64,000 nucleotides of DNA from Colwellia marinimaniae. GTDB lineage: Bacteria; Pseudomonadota; Gammaproteobacteria; Enterobacterales; Alteromonadaceae. Numbering within the stretch: the first letter of the stretch is position 1; every line of letters begins with the position of its first letter. The stretch lies in the NCBI RefSeq assembly GCF_002207865.1, contig NZ_BDQM01000002.1:62001-126000 (forward strand), in the 5' to 3' direction. Shown one piece after another: positions 50,365-61,181 of this stretch. The position numbers and the translations under genes are program-made. The notes under the pieces are model-generated. The model did no database searches. It saw only the letters and a program-made list of their open reading frames with translations, and had not been told where the DNA came from.

Positions 50365-51552
50365 ATGCTTATTAATATGCAAAAAAAACTAAATATTAGC
50401 TTTTTCATTCTCTCTATTTGCGTATTACTCGCCTTACTTGATAGTGCTCAAAGCATAACATTAGCAATTATCCTTGCTATGGTTGTTATTTCTGCCGGTT
50501 ATGCTTGTTTTTTTTTCCAAAAAAAAATATTTATTGCATACCAACAAAAGCTATTACAGGCGGAAAAAGCATCGTCAACAAACAAGCAAGACAAGATTCA
50601 TATAGAGCAATATTTAGATTTAGCACATCAAATCATTGCAGTATGGGCTGGACAAACAGCATTGGCCAGGGGCCAAGGCGATGAAAATATAAATCAACTA
50701 GCAACAAATTTTTCCCGCATTAAGGACCAATTAGCCGAAGCCATTCAAACATCACAAGATACTTCTGGCGATATGAGTGGCGAAGGTGGTCTAACCCATA
50801 TTATTAGTCAATCGGAACAGTCATTAAATACCATCATTCAATCCTTACACGACGCTATGGTAGGCCGTGATCAAATTTTAAATGAAATAAATAATTTATC
50901 CACCATTGCAGAAGAGCTTTCCCGTATGGGTGATGAAGTTGCGGGGATAGCTTCACAGACGAACTTACTCGCTCTTAATGCTGCCATTGAAGCAGCGCGT
51001 GCAGGTGAAGCTGGCCGAGGCTTTGCCGTTGTTGCCGATGAGGTTAGAACCTTATCAACTCGCTCTGGTGAAACGGGTGCCCGAATCACCAAAACCATTG
51101 AGCAAGTTAATGCCACCTTACAAAACACCTTAACTAAAACCCAAGAATTTACCGAACAAGATGCCCTTATCATTAACTCAGCTGAAGAAACAATAAAACA
51201 AGTCATCAAAGATTACAGTGTCGCTGGAGAGAAAATAATGCGCAATGCGAGCCAACTAGTACAAGAAAATACCACGGTGCAGTTGGCGATAGATGATGTA
51301 CTGGTATCGCTGCAATTCCAAGATAGAGTTAGCCAAATACTTGGCCATGTTTTTGATGATATGAACAAACTTGCCCCGAACTACCAACAATGCCAATACA
51401 ATTTCAGCCAAGGGCTGCCTATAGAGCCGGTAGATATAAATCAGTGGCTTAATAATATTAAACAGACATATTCCACCTTAGAGCAAGTTGCCTTGCATGA
51501 TGGCAGTGAAAAATCACCCGATAATAAAAATGATGAAATTACCTTTTTTTAA
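50365..51552 (+). CDS. Methyl-accepting chemotaxis protein, short type
   Basis: A 396-residue chemoreceptor. Two close hydrophobic segments lie at the N terminus (about residues 8-25 and 30-50), with no periplasmic sensing domain. The cytoplasmic signalling tip is clear: [22 protein letters not shown] and [15 protein letters not shown] (about 195-232). The ATG at 50365 has AGGAAC upstream. It is probably a cytoplasm-sensing receptor for the CheA/CheW system below it. The C-terminal end lacks an obvious CheR-binding pentapeptide. Confidence 0.87.
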   Translation: MLINMQKKLNISFFILSICVLLALLDSAQSITLAIILAMVVISAGYACFFFQKKIFIAYQQKLLQAEKASSTNKQDKIHIEQYLDLAHQIIAVWAGQTALARGQGDENINQLATNFSRIKDQLAEAIQTSQDTSGDMSGEGGLTHIISQSEQSLNTIIQSLHDAMVGRDQILNEINNLSTIAEELSRMGDEVAGIASQTNLLALNAAIEAARAGEAGRGFAVVADEVRTLSTRSGETGARITKTIEQVNATLQNTLTKTQEFTEQDALIINSAEETIKQVIKDYSVAGEKIMRNASQLVQENTTVQLAIDDVLVSLQFQDRVSQILGHVFDDMNKLAPNYQQCQYNFSQGLPIEPVDINQWLNNIKQTYSTLEQVALHDGSEKSPDNKNDEITFF

Positions 51553-51595
51553 AGGAAAATTCTGTCGCGCTTAATTAAATAATGGTAACAGAGTA

Positions 51596-51958
51596 ATGAG
51601 TAAAACAATTTTAATAGTTGATGATTCAGCCAGTATCAGACAAGTAGTCTCTATGACGCTAAAAAGCGCGGGCTATGAAGTTTTAGAAGCCGTTGATGGC
51701 AAAGACGGTCTAAGTAAACTTGATGGTAAAAAAATTCATTTAATCATCTCCGATGTCAACATGCCTAATATGGGCGGCATTGATATGGTTAAAGCGATTA
51801 AGCAAATGCCCGCTTATAAGTTTACTCCCATCATTATGCTTACCACTGAAGCATCTGATGATATGAAAAAGCAAGGTAAGGCTGTAGGTGCTAAGGCTTG
51901 GATGGTAAAACCCTTCAAACCAGAACAAATGTTGCAAGCAGTGACTATGCTTACTTAA
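51596..51958 (+). CDS. cheY: CheY-like response regulator
   Basis: A 120-residue single receiver domain: acidic pair in IVDDSAS (about residues 6-12), phospho-acceptor Asp in IISDVNMPN (about 50-58), and the Lys in MVKPFKP (about 104-110). It is likely the CheA target that controls the flagellar motor or another output. Located between the MCP and the STAS gene, typical of this cluster. Confidence 0.9.
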   Translation: MSKTILIVDDSASIRQVVSMTLKSAGYEVLEAVDGKDGLSKLDGKKIHLIISDVNMPNMGGIDMVKAIKQMPAYKFTPIIMLTTEASDDMKKQGKAVGAKAWMVKPFKPEQMLQAVTMLT

Positions 51959-52030
51959 GAGGTTAGCTAAAGTGTACGGCTGCTGAACCGTAAAAAGGCG
52001 CAAGAAGCAAAGGATAATGGTTGAGAGAAT

Positions 52031-52378
52031 ATGGCTGAAATAACAATAACTCAAGCAAGCAACGACAGTACCGAAATTGTCATTAGCGGTGAGCTGACAA
52101 TTTATTGTGCTATGGAAGTCTTTCAGCAGCACTTTAAACAGCTAAAAGTAAGGGGCCTCACCCTACTCAAACTAGATAATATTACCGAGATTGATACCGC
52201 TGGTGTGCAATTACTCATTATGCTAATGAAAATAGTCAATGAACAAAATTGTCATTATCAAGTAATTAGCTTAGGTGAAGCGCTCACCGATTATAGTAAT
52301 TTATTTCAGCTTAATCGCTACTTTATTGACTTTGAAGACATTAAAGTAATGACTACCAGTAAAACAGAGGAGGAGTAA
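52031..52378 (+). CDS. STAS-domain protein
   Basis: A 115-residue anti-sigma-factor-antagonist fold (SpoIIAA type). The motif ITEIDTAGVQLLIMLMKI (about residues 48-65) carries Thr where SpoIIAA has the phosphorylated Ser. In chemotaxis clusters such proteins may link CheA signalling to another output; their role is not settled. The gene overlaps cheA at TAATG, so the two are translated together. Confidence 0.85.
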   Translation: MAEITITQASNDSTEIVISGELTIYCAMEVFQQHFKQLKVRGLTLLKLDNITEIDTAGVQLLIMLMKIVNEQNCHYQVISLGEALTDYSNLFQLNRYFIDFEDIKVMTTSKTEEE

Positions 52379-54597
52379 TGAGTCTAGATGACGTGTTACA
52401 AACTTTCTATGTCGAGGCGCAAGAACATTTAGAGTCAATGGAAAATGTGCTGCTGAAAATGGATGAGGGTGAATGCGATAACGACATGCTGAATGATATT
52501 TTTCGTTCTGCACACACGATCAAAGGCTCGGCTGGTATTTTTGGCCTAGATCACATTGTTAGCTTTACCCATGTAGTCGAAAACGTACTTGATCGTGCTA
52601 GAGACAATGAAATTAAGATAGAAAAAAATTTAATCGACGTTATGTTCAAATGTCGCGATCATATGCAAAATTTAGTTGCTGTCACACTAGATGAATTTAA
52701 TGGACAAGCTGAACTACAAAAAAATGACGGTGATTTACTTGCCGCATTAGCGCCTTGGGCAAGTGCAGACAGTAAGCAAACACAAGCAAAAACAAGTACA
52801 GTAACGGCAAGCCAAAATGATAATAAACTCACTGATGAGGGCGATAATAATAAGCTGTGGCATATTTCCCTACGTCTATCAACAGATTGCCTTAGAAATG
52901 GCATGGACCCATTGTCCTTTATCAAGTTCCTCTCTAGCTTAGGTAAAATTAAACATATAGAAACAATTATCGATGCCTTCCCTGATTCAGCCCACTTTGA
53001 TGCTGAAACTCTCTATTTAGCTTATGAAATAGCGCTACAGTCTGACGCTAGCTTAGAGGAAATAGAAAACACCTTTATGTTTGTCCAAGATGACTCTGAC
53101 ATCACCATTTTATCTGCCAGCGCTAAGGTTGACGACTACCTTGCCCTAATTGATAAACGGCCAGAGGACAACCAAAGGCTTGCAGATATCTTGGTGAATT
53201 GCGGCTCACTAACTAGAGATGCGCTCGAACAAGGATTAATTTCACAAAATAAAAAAAATTCTACCCCAGATAAACAAGCAGCAACGGATAAATTAGCCGG
53301 GCAAGCAGTTGAACAAGATAAAACGTCTGAATCAACAGTAAGTATTGACTTAACTAAACAAAATAAAAATAAAAGTTCTGAAGGTAAGCAAATTCGCATT
53401 GATTCAAATCGCTTAGACCACCTAATTAACCTTATTGGCGAATTAGTAATCAACCAACAACGTATTGAATTACTCTCTAAAGACACTAAGAACCCAGCAC
53501 TAACTGAAGCGGTCGACGATTTTGATAATTTTACTAATCAAATCCGTGATGCTGCCTTAAGTTTAAGAATGGTACCTATTGGTGCTACCTTTCAGCGTTT
53601 TAAACGTCTTGTCAGAGATACCGCCCAAGCACTAGGTAAGGACGTTGAACTAATTATTGAGGGCGCAGATACTGAGCTAGATCGCTTAATGGTGGAAAAA
53701 TTGGGCGACCCACTCACTCATATTGTTCGAAATGCCATGGACCATGGTTTAGAGTCAATAGAAGCGCGACAAGCCGCGGGAAAAAACATTAAAGGACAGC
53801 TGAAGCTAGCGGCCTACCATGAAGGTGGACACATTATTATTGCTATCAGTGATGATGGCAATGGCATTGATAAGGTACGTGTACGAGAAAAAGCCATCGA
53901 AAAAGGTCTTATAAATCCCGACGCGCAATTGAGCGATAACGAACTATTTCATCTTATATTCCACCCCGGATTCTCAACCGCAACCGAAGTGACAAACTTA
54001 TCAGGCCGGGGGGTTGGTATGGATGTGGTAAAACGTAATGTAGAAGCATTACAAGGCAGTATTGATATCAGTTCACAAACAGGTGTTGGCTCCGAGTTTA
54101 AGATTCGACTGCCCCTAACTCTCGCTATTATTGATGGTTTTCACGTGGAAGCTAGCGGTACACATTTTATTATTCCCCAGGCGACCATCATTGAATGTAT
54201 CAATCTGGCTAATCACCAAGACATCAAAGGCAGGCATTGTATAAATTTACGTGGTGATATGATCCCTTATCTAAAAATGTCCGAAATATTCAAGCTAACA
54301 CCAAGCCATCCACAGACACTAGCCAATAATAAAATACCGAGTTCCGTTAAAAGAGAGTTAGTTATAGTTAAATTTGGCAATGATGTTGCCGGTATTGCTG
54401 TTGATCGACTTAATGGCGAAATTCAAACCGTAGTAAAACCCTTAGGTCCAATTTTTAAAGCGCTTAAAGGTATAGGGGGCTCTAGTTTACTCGGTAATGG
54501 TGAAATAGCTTTTATTTTAGATATACCACAATTAATTGAATTAGCTATCGCCAATGAAATAGTCAACAAGACAGGTAAAAGTAAAAATAGCGAGTAA
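52378..54597 (+). CDS. cheA: Chemotaxis histidine kinase CheA
   Basis: Central kinase. HPt domain with the phosphorylated His in FRSAHTIKGSAG (His near residue 46), a P2-like region at about 160-250, dimerisation and HATPase domain with HIVRNAMDHGL (N box), DDGNGID and GRGVGMDVV (about 450-560), and a CheW-like domain (about 590-730). 739 residues, longer than E. coli CheA (654) mainly in the linkers. A GGAGGAG site within the STAS gene precedes the start. Confidence 0.97.
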   Translation: MSLDDVLQTFYVEAQEHLESMENVLLKMDEGECDNDMLNDIFRSAHTIKGSAGIFGLDHIVSFTHVVENVLDRARDNEIKIEKNLIDVMFKCRDHMQNLVAVTLDEFNGQAELQKNDGDLLAALAPWASADSKQTQAKTSTVTASQNDNKLTDEGDNNKLWHISLRLSTDCLRNGMDPLSFIKFLSSLGKIKHIETIIDAFPDSAHFDAETLYLAYEIALQSDASLEEIENTFMFVQDDSDITILSASAKVDDYLALIDKRPEDNQRLADILVNCGSLTRDALEQGLISQNKKNSTPDKQAATDKLAGQAVEQDKTSESTVSIDLTKQNKNKSSEGKQIRIDSNRLDHLINLIGELVINQQRIELLSKDTKNPALTEAVDDFDNFTNQIRDAALSLRMVPIGATFQRFKRLVRDTAQALGKDVELIIEGADTELDRLMVEKLGDPLTHIVRNAMDHGLESIEARQAAGKNIKGQLKLAAYHEGGHIIIAISDDGNGIDKVRVREKAIEKGLINPDAQLSDNELFHLIFHPGFSTATEVTNLSGRGVGMDVVKRNVEALQGSIDISSQTGVGSEFKIRLPLTLAIIDGFHVEASGTHFIIPQATIIECINLANHQDIKGRHCINLRGDMIPYLKMSEIFKLTPSHPQTLANNKIPSSVKRELVIVKFGNDVAGIAVDRLNGEIQTVVKPLGPIFKALKGIGGSSLLGNGEIAFILDIPQLIELAIANEIVNKTGKSKNSE

Positions 54598-54655
54598 TAA
54601 GCTTATGAACAATATGCCAATTAACAGGCAAGAACATGATAACTCGGAGGATACA

Positions 54656-55132
54656 ATGGTGGATAAAACTAGCCAGTTCTTAACCTTTACCATTGCCGGT
54701 GAGCATTTCGGTATGGACTTGCATCAAACGAGAGAAATTATTGAATACGCCGGTATAACGAAAGTGCCATTAATGCCGAAATTTATATCTGGGGTAATAA
54801 ACCTACGTGGTGAAGTTGTGCCAGTAATAGACTTGAGCGTTCGCTTAGGTCGCAAACCTATTACCATACATAAAAGAACGTGTGTCATCGTCATTGAATT
54901 ACACACCAGCGAACAATATTGTGTACTCGGTTTATTGGCAGATGCAGTCAATGAAGTTATCGACATATCCGCTAGTGATATTGAAGAGGCTCCCGCTTTT
55001 GGTGCAAAAATTAGAGCCGAATTTATTCAAGGTATAGCAAAAAAAGATGGTGAGTTTATTGTACTTCTAGATGCAGAAAAAACCTTATCGCCTAGGGAAT
55101 TAGCTCATTTAGTTGAAGCTGAACTGCAATAA
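54656..55132 (+). CDS. cheW: Chemotaxis adaptor CheW
   Basis: SH3-like coupling protein joining CheA to receptors. The frame opens at 54605, but ATG 54656 has a near-ideal GGAGG five bases upstream and gives 158 residues, the usual CheW length. Conserved parts include [19 protein letters not shown] (about 9-27) and [20 protein letters not shown] (about 43-62). Next to cheA and the second MCP. Confidence 0.95.
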   Translation: MVDKTSQFLTFTIAGEHFGMDLHQTREIIEYAGITKVPLMPKFISGVINLRGEVVPVIDLSVRLGRKPITIHKRTCVIVIELHTSEQYCVLGLLADAVNEVIDISASDIEEAPAFGAKIRAEFIQGIAKKDGEFIVLLDAEKTLSPRELAHLVEAELQ

Positions 55133-55173
55133 TCCATTCACTAAATATAATTTTGAGAGCAGAGGAACACAAC

Positions 55174-56850
55174 ATGTTAGAAAAAGTAAGCTTAAAAGCC
55201 AAAGTTCTATTTTTGGGCCTTCTGGTGGCATTATCACTGATATTGTTAAGCTGGGAAGCCGTCAATGAGCTATCAAAATTTCATGATTCAACAATTCATA
55301 ACTTTGAAAAAGTGGAAAGAAATGTAGATATCTTGAATGATATTACTCATCTACATGTCATTTTTAAAAGCCAAGTACAGAGCTGGAAGAATATTCTCAT
55401 CCGCGGTAATAACCCAAAACAATTTGAAAAATACCATGCTCAATTTATTGAATACTCAGATAAGGTACAGTCATTATTAAGCCATGTTATTGAAAAAAGT
55501 TTAGCTGTAGGCAAGAACACAGATGAATTAGAAAAAACTAAAGATGATCATGCTAAATTAAAGCAGTCATATTTAGCAGCCTTACAGCACTTTGATAGTA
55601 AAGATCAACAAGCAGGTAAAAAAGTAGATAAAATGGTTAGTGGTATCGATAAAGCCACCAGTAAAGACATGATTGAGCTAGCAGAACACGCTGAAAAGAA
55701 CTTTGAAAAAATTATAGAAACAACTCATAAATCAATGGAAGAAGATTTTATTGAAGATAGAAGATCATTAATATTATTCTCCGGTATTGAAGCAAGCATT
55801 ATCATACTGTTAATGATTGTTATTTTTTATGATTTATTTAAAACCTTAGGCGGTGATCCTCGCTACGCGGCACATATTTGTAATCAAGTAGCCAATGGTG
55901 ACTTAAGTATCGAAATTGAATTAAAACACAACGACAAAACGTCTCTGCTTTATAGCATCACTAACATGAAAAACCAATTAGCCACCATTATCCACGATGT
56001 AAGATCCTCTTCCGAGGCTTTGTCTTCTGCATCAACAGAAGTCAATTCTACCGCACAAACTATTGCTAAAGGTGCATCAGTACAAGCGGCCAGTGTTGAA
56101 GAAACGTCGGCCTCAATGGAAGAAATGTCAGCCTCTATCTCACAAAATAATGAGAATGCGGGCATAACCAATGGCATAGCTCAACAAGCGGCAAAAGAAG
56201 CAATGATAGGTGGAGAAGCGGTGTCAGAAACCGTTGCTGCCATGCAAAAGATTGCCGAAAAAATAAGTGTCATTGATGATATTGCTTATCAGACCAATAT
56301 GTTGGCACTTAACGCCGCTATTGAAGCCGGCCGTGCGGGAGATCACGGTAAAGGTTTCGCGGTAGTTGCCTCAGAAGTAAGAAAACTTGCTGAGCGCAGC
56401 CAAATCGCTGCTCAAGAAATTGGCGAATTGGCCAAAGATAGCGTAATACGCGCAGAGCTAGCCGGTAAGTCACTAAAAGATATGGTACCTTCAATTAATA
56501 AAACAGCGGACTTGGTACAAGAAATTGCCGCAGCGTCTGCAGAGCAAGCCACAGGAGTTCATCAAATTAATGAAGCCATTGCTCAAGTAAATCAAACTAT
56601 GCAACATAATGCCGCCGCCTCGGAAGAGCTCAGTGCAACGTCTGAAGAAATGAATGTACAAGCATTACAGTTACAAGAGTCGGTAAATTTTTTCACCTTA
56701 GAAGCCTCTCCTCAAGCAAAAAACAAATCATCAAACAGCAGCCCTACCATAAATAATTCTTTGAGTTCAAAGACTAAAAGGTCGGCGAGTAAATTAATAA
56801 ATAAAAGCAGTAATCGAGATGATGATGATGATAAGTTTGTCAGTTATTAA
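55174..56850 (+). CDS. Methyl-accepting chemotaxis protein
   Basis: A 558-residue receptor. First membrane helix at about residues 10-27, a helical periplasmic four-helix-bundle sensor (about 28-190, many Lys/Glu/His), a second membrane helix (about 200-220), a HAMP-like segment and the signalling domain with [19 protein letters not shown] (about 372-390). ATG at 55174, with GAGGA upstream. The Ser/Asn-rich tail ends in an Asp run ([11 protein letters not shown]), and may hold a methylase-tethering end. Ligand unknown. Confidence 0.92.
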   Translation: MLEKVSLKAKVLFLGLLVALSLILLSWEAVNELSKFHDSTIHNFEKVERNVDILNDITHLHVIFKSQVQSWKNILIRGNNPKQFEKYHAQFIEYSDKVQSLLSHVIEKSLAVGKNTDELEKTKDDHAKLKQSYLAALQHFDSKDQQAGKKVDKMVSGIDKATSKDMIELAEHAEKNFEKIIETTHKSMEEDFIEDRRSLILFSGIEASIIILLMIVIFYDLFKTLGGDPRYAAHICNQVANGDLSIEIELKHNDKTSLLYSITNMKNQLATIIHDVRSSSEALSSASTEVNSTAQTIAKGASVQAASVEETSASMEEMSASISQNNENAGITNGIAQQAAKEAMIGGEAVSETVAAMQKIAEKISVIDDIAYQTNMLALNAAIEAGRAGDHGKGFAVVASEVRKLAERSQIAAQEIGELAKDSVIRAELAGKSLKDMVPSINKTADLVQEIAAASAEQATGVHQINEAIAQVNQTMQHNAAASEELSATSEEMNVQALQLQESVNFFTLEASPQAKNKSSNSSPTINNSLSSKTKRSASKLINKSSNRDDDDDKFVSY

Positions 56851-56926
56851 GTTTTATTGTTGATAACACTGTCATGTTAGCCCTCCTTTGGGCAATGAAT
56901 ATGGCATCAAAGGATAAGGTTAGATA

Positions 56927-57772
56927 ATGCGAGGGTTAGCCGTAATGAGTACATTAGAAACACTACCCTCTGAGGAGATTTTTACCCTTTTTCAAAGGCT
57001 AGTTTATGACAAGCTAGGCATTCACTTAGCCAAACAAAAGCGCATGATGTTAGGTCACCGCTTGTTAAAACGCGTTAAGCATATCCAAGTTGATAACTTC
57101 TCTGCTTACTTTAGATTTATCACTAACCCTGATAATAGTCATGAACTAGAAGTTGCCTTAGAGTTGATGACCACAAATGAAACTTTTTTCTTTCGCGAGG
57201 AAAAACATTTTGATTACATGAGTAATATTATTCTGCCAAGGATAAACGCTAACCAAGACTATAAAGTTTGGAGTGCTGCTTGCTCTACCGGTGAAGAGCC
57301 CTACAGTATTGCCATGCTACTGAATGAACATTGCTCTACACCTTGGTCTGTGGTCGCTTCTGATGTTAATAAGTCTGTCTTAGCCCATGCCCGCAAAGGC
57401 ATATATATTAATGATAGAACTAAATTACTGCCTAAGGAATATCGGCAAACTTATTGTGTGAAAGGCACCGACGAATTTGAAGGTTATATGCGAGTGAAAC
57501 CGGAATTAAGAAAGCAGCTACACTTTTTCTCTTTCAACTTACTTGACAACATGTCAGCTTTAGGGAAATTTGATCTTATTTTTATTCGCAATGTGATGAT
57601 TTATTTTGATGATAAAACCCGACAAAATATAATTAATGGTCTACAACAATGTCTAAATGAAGAGGGCTACCTATTTATTGGCCACTCAGAAACATTACAT
57701 GGTTTAGAGCACTCATTTGAATTAATAAAACCGGCAATTTATCAAAAAACTCACGTAAAGGAAAATCAATAA
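56927..57772 (+). CDS. cheR: Chemotaxis methyltransferase CheR
   Basis: Transfers methyl groups from SAM to receptor glutamates. N-terminal helical domain, then the SAM-binding domain with TTNETFFFREEKHF (about residues 84-97), VWSAACSTGEEPYSIAML (about 117-134) and IFIRNVMIYFDDK (about 221-233). 281 residues. A second ATG at 56945 has GAGGG upstream and would give a start six codons later. Between the second MCP and cheD. Confidence 0.95.
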   Translation: MRGLAVMSTLETLPSEEIFTLFQRLVYDKLGIHLAKQKRMMLGHRLLKRVKHIQVDNFSAYFRFITNPDNSHELEVALELMTTNETFFFREEKHFDYMSNIILPRINANQDYKVWSAACSTGEEPYSIAMLLNEHCSTPWSVVASDVNKSVLAHARKGIYINDRTKLLPKEYRQTYCVKGTDEFEGYMRVKPELRKQLHFFSFNLLDNMSALGKFDLIFIRNVMIYFDDKTRQNIINGLQQCLNEEGYLFIGHSETLHGLEHSFELIKPAIYQKTHVKENQ

Positions 57773-57801
57773 ATTAAAGCTGCTTTATCGAGATATGGTC
57801 G

Positions 57802-57918
57802 ATGAGACAAGATAATCGCTGCACTAATTTACCGCCAAGCGAGGTGTACTTTATGAAGATAAGAGCAATGAGACAAGATAATCGCTGCACTAATTTACCG
57901 CCAGGCGAGGTGTACTTT
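57802..57918 (+). repeat. 66-bp-period tandem duplication within cheD
   Basis: 51 bp at 57802-57852 recur at 57868-57918 with a single mismatch (AGC to GGC, Ser to Gly), separated by a 15-bp spacer. The period is 66 bp, so the reading frame is kept and the protein carries [12 protein letters not shown] twice. Confidence 0.95.
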
Positions 57919-58395
57919 TCTCAACCATTAAAAAATAATGCCCCAAAAGAATTAAAAACAATATTAGGCTCTTGTGTTGCGGTTATAGTTTGGCATGCAA
58001 AGAGTAAAACTGCGGGCATGTGTCACTACTTATTAGTTCAGGAAGCAGAAAAGTCCAAATCATCACCCGTAATGCAAACATATCGTTATGGAGAGCAAGC
58101 GCTAGATTATTTATTAAAAAGAATGGCATCACTTCATCCATTAGATGAATATGAATTAGCGCTTTATGGCGGCAGTAATATGTACCCTAGTGTCACCTAC
58201 CCTTCTATTGGTAAAGTTAATGTCATGTTTGCCAAAAACTGGGCAAAGAAAAACAAACTAACATTCTGTCAGCAAGATACCTTAGGTCATCATGGTCGTA
58301 GTGTAACTTTAGAGCTAACCACAGGTGGCATCACTGTTATTAAGTATAAAGATGATAAAGGAGGCTTTAGTGAGCATTCAAGTAATGATAGTTGA
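57802..58395 (+). CDS. cheD: Chemoreceptor glutamine deamidase CheD
   Basis: Converts receptor Gln to Glu and can interact with CheC-type phosphatases. The catalytic Cys lies in [12 protein letters not shown] (about residues 53-64) and the His in GMCHYLLV (about 72-79), so the site is intact. The N terminus is duplicated: residues 1-17 repeat at 23-39 with one change. The inner ATG at 57868 would give a 175-residue protein closer to the family; neither start has a strong ribosome site. The 3' end overlaps cheB by 26 bases and contains its AAAGGAGG site. Confidence 0.92.
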   Translation: MRQDNRCTNLPPSEVYFMKIRAMRQDNRCTNLPPGEVYFSQPLKNNAPKELKTILGSCVAVIVWHAKSKTAGMCHYLLVQEAEKSKSSPVMQTYRYGEQALDYLLKRMASLHPLDEYELALYGGSNMYPSVTYPSIGKVNVMFAKNWAKKNKLTFCQQDTLGHHGRSVTLELTTGGITVIKYKDDKGGFSEHSSNDS

Positions 58396-59476
58396 TGACT
58401 CGGCAGTGGTTCGGCAAGTTATCTCACAGATACTCAATGATTCAACAGATATTGAGGTCTATGCAGTGGCTAATGACCCTATATTTGCTTACAGTAAAAT
58501 GCAAAAACAGTGGCCTGACGTCATAGTGCTCGATATTGAAATGCCGCGTATGGATGGTATATCTTTTTTAAAAAAAATTATGGCTGAGCGGCCCACGCCG
58601 GTAGTTATTTGTTCATCACTAGCGGAAAAAGGAGCTGAGATATCTTTAAATGCCTTAGCGGCAGGAGCTTTTGATATTATTACCAAACCACAAATGGGTT
58701 TAAAGAACTTTTTAGAAGAAGCCGCCGGTCAAATAAAAGCGGTTGTCCGCGCTGCGGCAAAGGCAAGGTTACAAAAACCGCTGGTTAGTAAGGTGGCTAC
58801 TAAGACTCAATACTCTTCAATGGCAAAAACAAATGAGGCCACTAAGTCCCTTATTGAAGCTGTGCTAAACAACTCAACTTCAGCTACAGCAACTGACTTA
58901 GTATCCATGAGCCTTACCACAGATAAAGTTATCGCTATTGGCTCATCTACCGGCGGAACTATAGCACTTGAAAAAGTACTAACCGCTCTCCCGCCCACTT
59001 GCCCTGGCATAGTAATAGTTCAGCATATGCCTGAAAAATTTACCAAAGCCTTTGCTGATAGACTAAACTCTTTATGTGAGTTAGAGGTTTTAGAAGCAAG
59101 CTCTGGCGATAGAGTTATCCCTGGTAGAGTACTGATTGCTCCCGGTGGTAAACACTTACAAGTCAAGCGCTCAGGTGCGCAATATATTGCCATTGTCTCT
59201 GAAGGTCCAGCTGTAAATAGGCACTGCCCATCTGTTGATGTATTGTTTAAGTCACTAGCAATCAGTGCTAAGCAAAATGCTACTGGCATTATTCTGACTG
59301 GGATGGGCAATGATGGTGCTCAAGGCTTACTAAAAATGAAAAATGTTGGCTGTAAGACCATGGCTCAAAATGAGAGTTCTAGTGTAGTATTCGGTATGCC
59401 AAAAGAAGCGATAAAGTTAGGTGCTGCGCAAAGGATTGTTGATTTAAGTGAAATTGCGGAGCTAATTAAGCATTAA
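58370..59476 (+). CDS. cheB: Chemotaxis response regulator / methylesterase CheB
   Basis: Removes methyl groups from receptors once phosphorylated. Receiver domain with [11 protein letters not shown] (Asp near residue 54), linker, then CheB esterase domain: [13 protein letters not shown] (about 188-200, Ser nucleophile), VQHMPEKF (His near 217), and the Asp in [10 protein letters not shown] (about 312-321). The start is GTG at 58370 with a full AAAGGAGG seven bases upstream; earlier starts lie in cheD. 368 residues. Confidence 0.95.
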   Translation: MSIQVMIVDDSAVVRQVISQILNDSTDIEVYAVANDPIFAYSKMQKQWPDVIVLDIEMPRMDGISFLKKIMAERPTPVVICSSLAEKGAEISLNALAAGAFDIITKPQMGLKNFLEEAAGQIKAVVRAAAKARLQKPLVSKVATKTQYSSMAKTNEATKSLIEAVLNNSTSATATDLVSMSLTTDKVIAIGSSTGGTIALEKVLTALPPTCPGIVIVQHMPEKFTKAFADRLNSLCELEVLEASSGDRVIPGRVLIAPGGKHLQVKRSGAQYIAIVSEGPAVNRHCPSVDVLFKSLAISAKQNATGIILTGMGNDGAQGLLKMKNVGCKTMAQNESSSVVFGMPKEAIKLGAAQRIVDLSEIAELIKH

Positions 59477-59510
59477 AAATAAAAATAAGCTTGATAGTGA
59501 AATTAACCTT

Positions 59511-60749
59511 ATGAGTGACTCTATGAATAAATTAAATGTATTAGTTGTTGATGACAGTAATGTGCAACGAAACCATGTCATGAATATGTGTTTAGAGCAA
59601 GGTGTTACTAATATCGTCGGTGCCATCAATGGTGTGGACGCCATTAAAAAATTATCAGAGGATAAATTTGATCTTGTTTTCATAGACCTAGAAATGCCGG
59701 TCATGGATGGTGTTGAATTATCACGTAAAATTGCTAAAGATAAATTGGCAAAGTCGGTAATCATTTTAAGCTCAAAAGACCCTTCTCTAATTTCCAGTAT
59801 TGGCACCATGGCTGAATCTGATGGCTTAATTGTCCTAGGTACATTTAAAAAGCCTATGAAAATTAATGATCTAGTAAATAGCTTAAATAGACTAACAACT
59901 CATACTAATAGCAATGAAACTCACAAGATATACAACCGACTGGTAGTTGATGACATAATTAACGGCATAAAAGAGCAACAAATCACGTTATTTTATCAAC
60001 CAAAATTGACCTGCAAGGGCTTATTACTCAAAGGCGTGGAAGCCTTGGCTCGCTGGAATCATCCTAAACTAGGTATTGTCTCTCCGGTAGAGTTTATTAC
60101 TGCCGCAGAGGAATTTGGTGTTATTTCTGAGTTAACTCATTATTTATTTGATATCGCGCTCAAGCAAAAAGTGCAGTGGCGAGATCATGGCATAAACTTC
60201 CATCTTGCTTTCAATCTATCACCACTATCTTTAGCCGATAATGACCTTGCTGAACAAATATACAATCAAGTGATACGCCACCATATAGAACCAAAAGATA
60301 TTGTCTTAGAGGTAACTGAAAATGCTATTTGTGGCGAGATATCAACCGCGATAGAAACGCTAGCGAAATTAAGATTAAAAGGTTTTAAACTGGCAATTGA
60401 TGACTACGGTACTGGCTTTGCCAATGCTCAACAGTTATCTCGAGTACCTGCCACCGAGCTAAAACTAGATCGTATTTTAGTCGATAATGTTGCCACTAGG
60501 CCGCAGCAATTGGCAATATTAAAAAGCACAGTCAATCTTGCTAAAGATTTAGGTTTAACAACGGTAGCTGAAGGGGTAGAAAATTTTGATGACTTTCAAC
60601 TGTTATATCAATTGAACGTCGACTTAATACAAGGATATTACTTTGCTAAACCTATGCCCCCTGAAAAGTTAATCCATTGGCTACAAGTTGACTTAGCTAA
60701 AATAAGGCAAGATTTACACGAAAAACAAGCTCAGGAAAGTAATAGTTAG
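59511..60749 (+). CDS. Response regulator with c-di-GMP phosphodiesterase (REC-EAL)
   Basis: A 412-residue two-domain protein. Receiver domain at about residues 5-125 with VFIDLEMPVMDG (Asp near 58), then an EAL domain at about 145-400. The EAL motif (VEALARW), EVTENAI, IDDYGTGFAN, LKLDRIL, VAEGVEN and QGYYFAKP are all present, so it probably degrades c-di-GMP. It may be phosphorylated by the CheA upstream, linking chemotaxis to the motile/sessile switch; that link is inferred from position. Confidence 0.9.
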   Translation: MSDSMNKLNVLVVDDSNVQRNHVMNMCLEQGVTNIVGAINGVDAIKKLSEDKFDLVFIDLEMPVMDGVELSRKIAKDKLAKSVIILSSKDPSLISSIGTMAESDGLIVLGTFKKPMKINDLVNSLNRLTTHTNSNETHKIYNRLVVDDIINGIKEQQITLFYQPKLTCKGLLLKGVEALARWNHPKLGIVSPVEFITAAEEFGVISELTHYLFDIALKQKVQWRDHGINFHLAFNLSPLSLADNDLAEQIYNQVIRHHIEPKDIVLEVTENAICGEISTAIETLAKLRLKGFKLAIDDYGTGFANAQQLSRVPATELKLDRILVDNVATRPQQLAILKSTVNLAKDLGLTTVAEGVENFDDFQLLYQLNVDLIQGYYFAKPMPPEKLIHWLQVDLAKIRQDLHEKQAQESNS

Positions 60750-60780
60750 CAATTATTATATTGTGATGATAATTGCTAAC
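60745..60780. terminator. 12-bp perfect hairpin at the end of the chemotaxis cluster
   Basis: GTTAGCAATTAT (overlapping the REC-EAL stop) pairs with ATAATTGCTAAC around a 12-base loop. It sits between two convergent genes and lacks a long T tract. Confidence 0.7.
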
Positions 60781-60803
60781 TATCCAATTGAATAAATTAG
60801 CTA

Positions 60804-61181
60804 TTATGCAACTTTTTTATTGGCTTCTATCCAATGTAATTGTTTTTTCAAGGTATTACAATTAAAAGGCTTGACCATAAAGCCAGTGACTTCCCCAGCA
60901 ATAAGCGCCATTATTTTTGCCTTATCATCTTCGCTAGAGACCATCAGCACAGGTAAGTTAGAGAGCTTTTTATCATGCCTTATTTTACTTAGCAATTGCT
61001 CACCATCTAAATTAGGCATATGTAAGTCGGTAATTAATAAATCATAGTCATTTAATCGCAACATTTTCAGCGCATGCAAGCCACAGCTTGCTTCATCAGG
61101 GTCGTTATGACCTAAACTAGTTAGCATATGCAGCATAACTTGGCGCATTGATGGCATGTCATCTACCACTAATATTTTCAT
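60804..61181 (-). CDS. Single-domain CheY-like response regulator
   Basis: A 125-residue receiver domain: VVDDMPS (about residues 5-11), acceptor Asp in LLITDLHMPNLDG (about 52-64), Thr/Ser in VSSEDD and Lys in MVKPFNC. It converges on the REC-EAL gene. Its output partner is not evident; a role as a second CheY of the same cluster is likely. Confidence 0.88.
   Translation of the reverse strand: MKILVVDDMPSMRQVMLHMLTSLGHNDPDEASCGLHALKMLRLNDYDLLITDLHMPNLDGEQLLSKIRHDKKLSNLPVLMVSSEDDKAKIMALIAGEVTGFMVKPFNCNTLKKQLHWIEANKKVA

Noticed and set aside
51740..52132. Minus-strand open frame of 130 residues
   Set aside because: It lies antisense to cheY and the STAS gene, both of which show clear family motifs.
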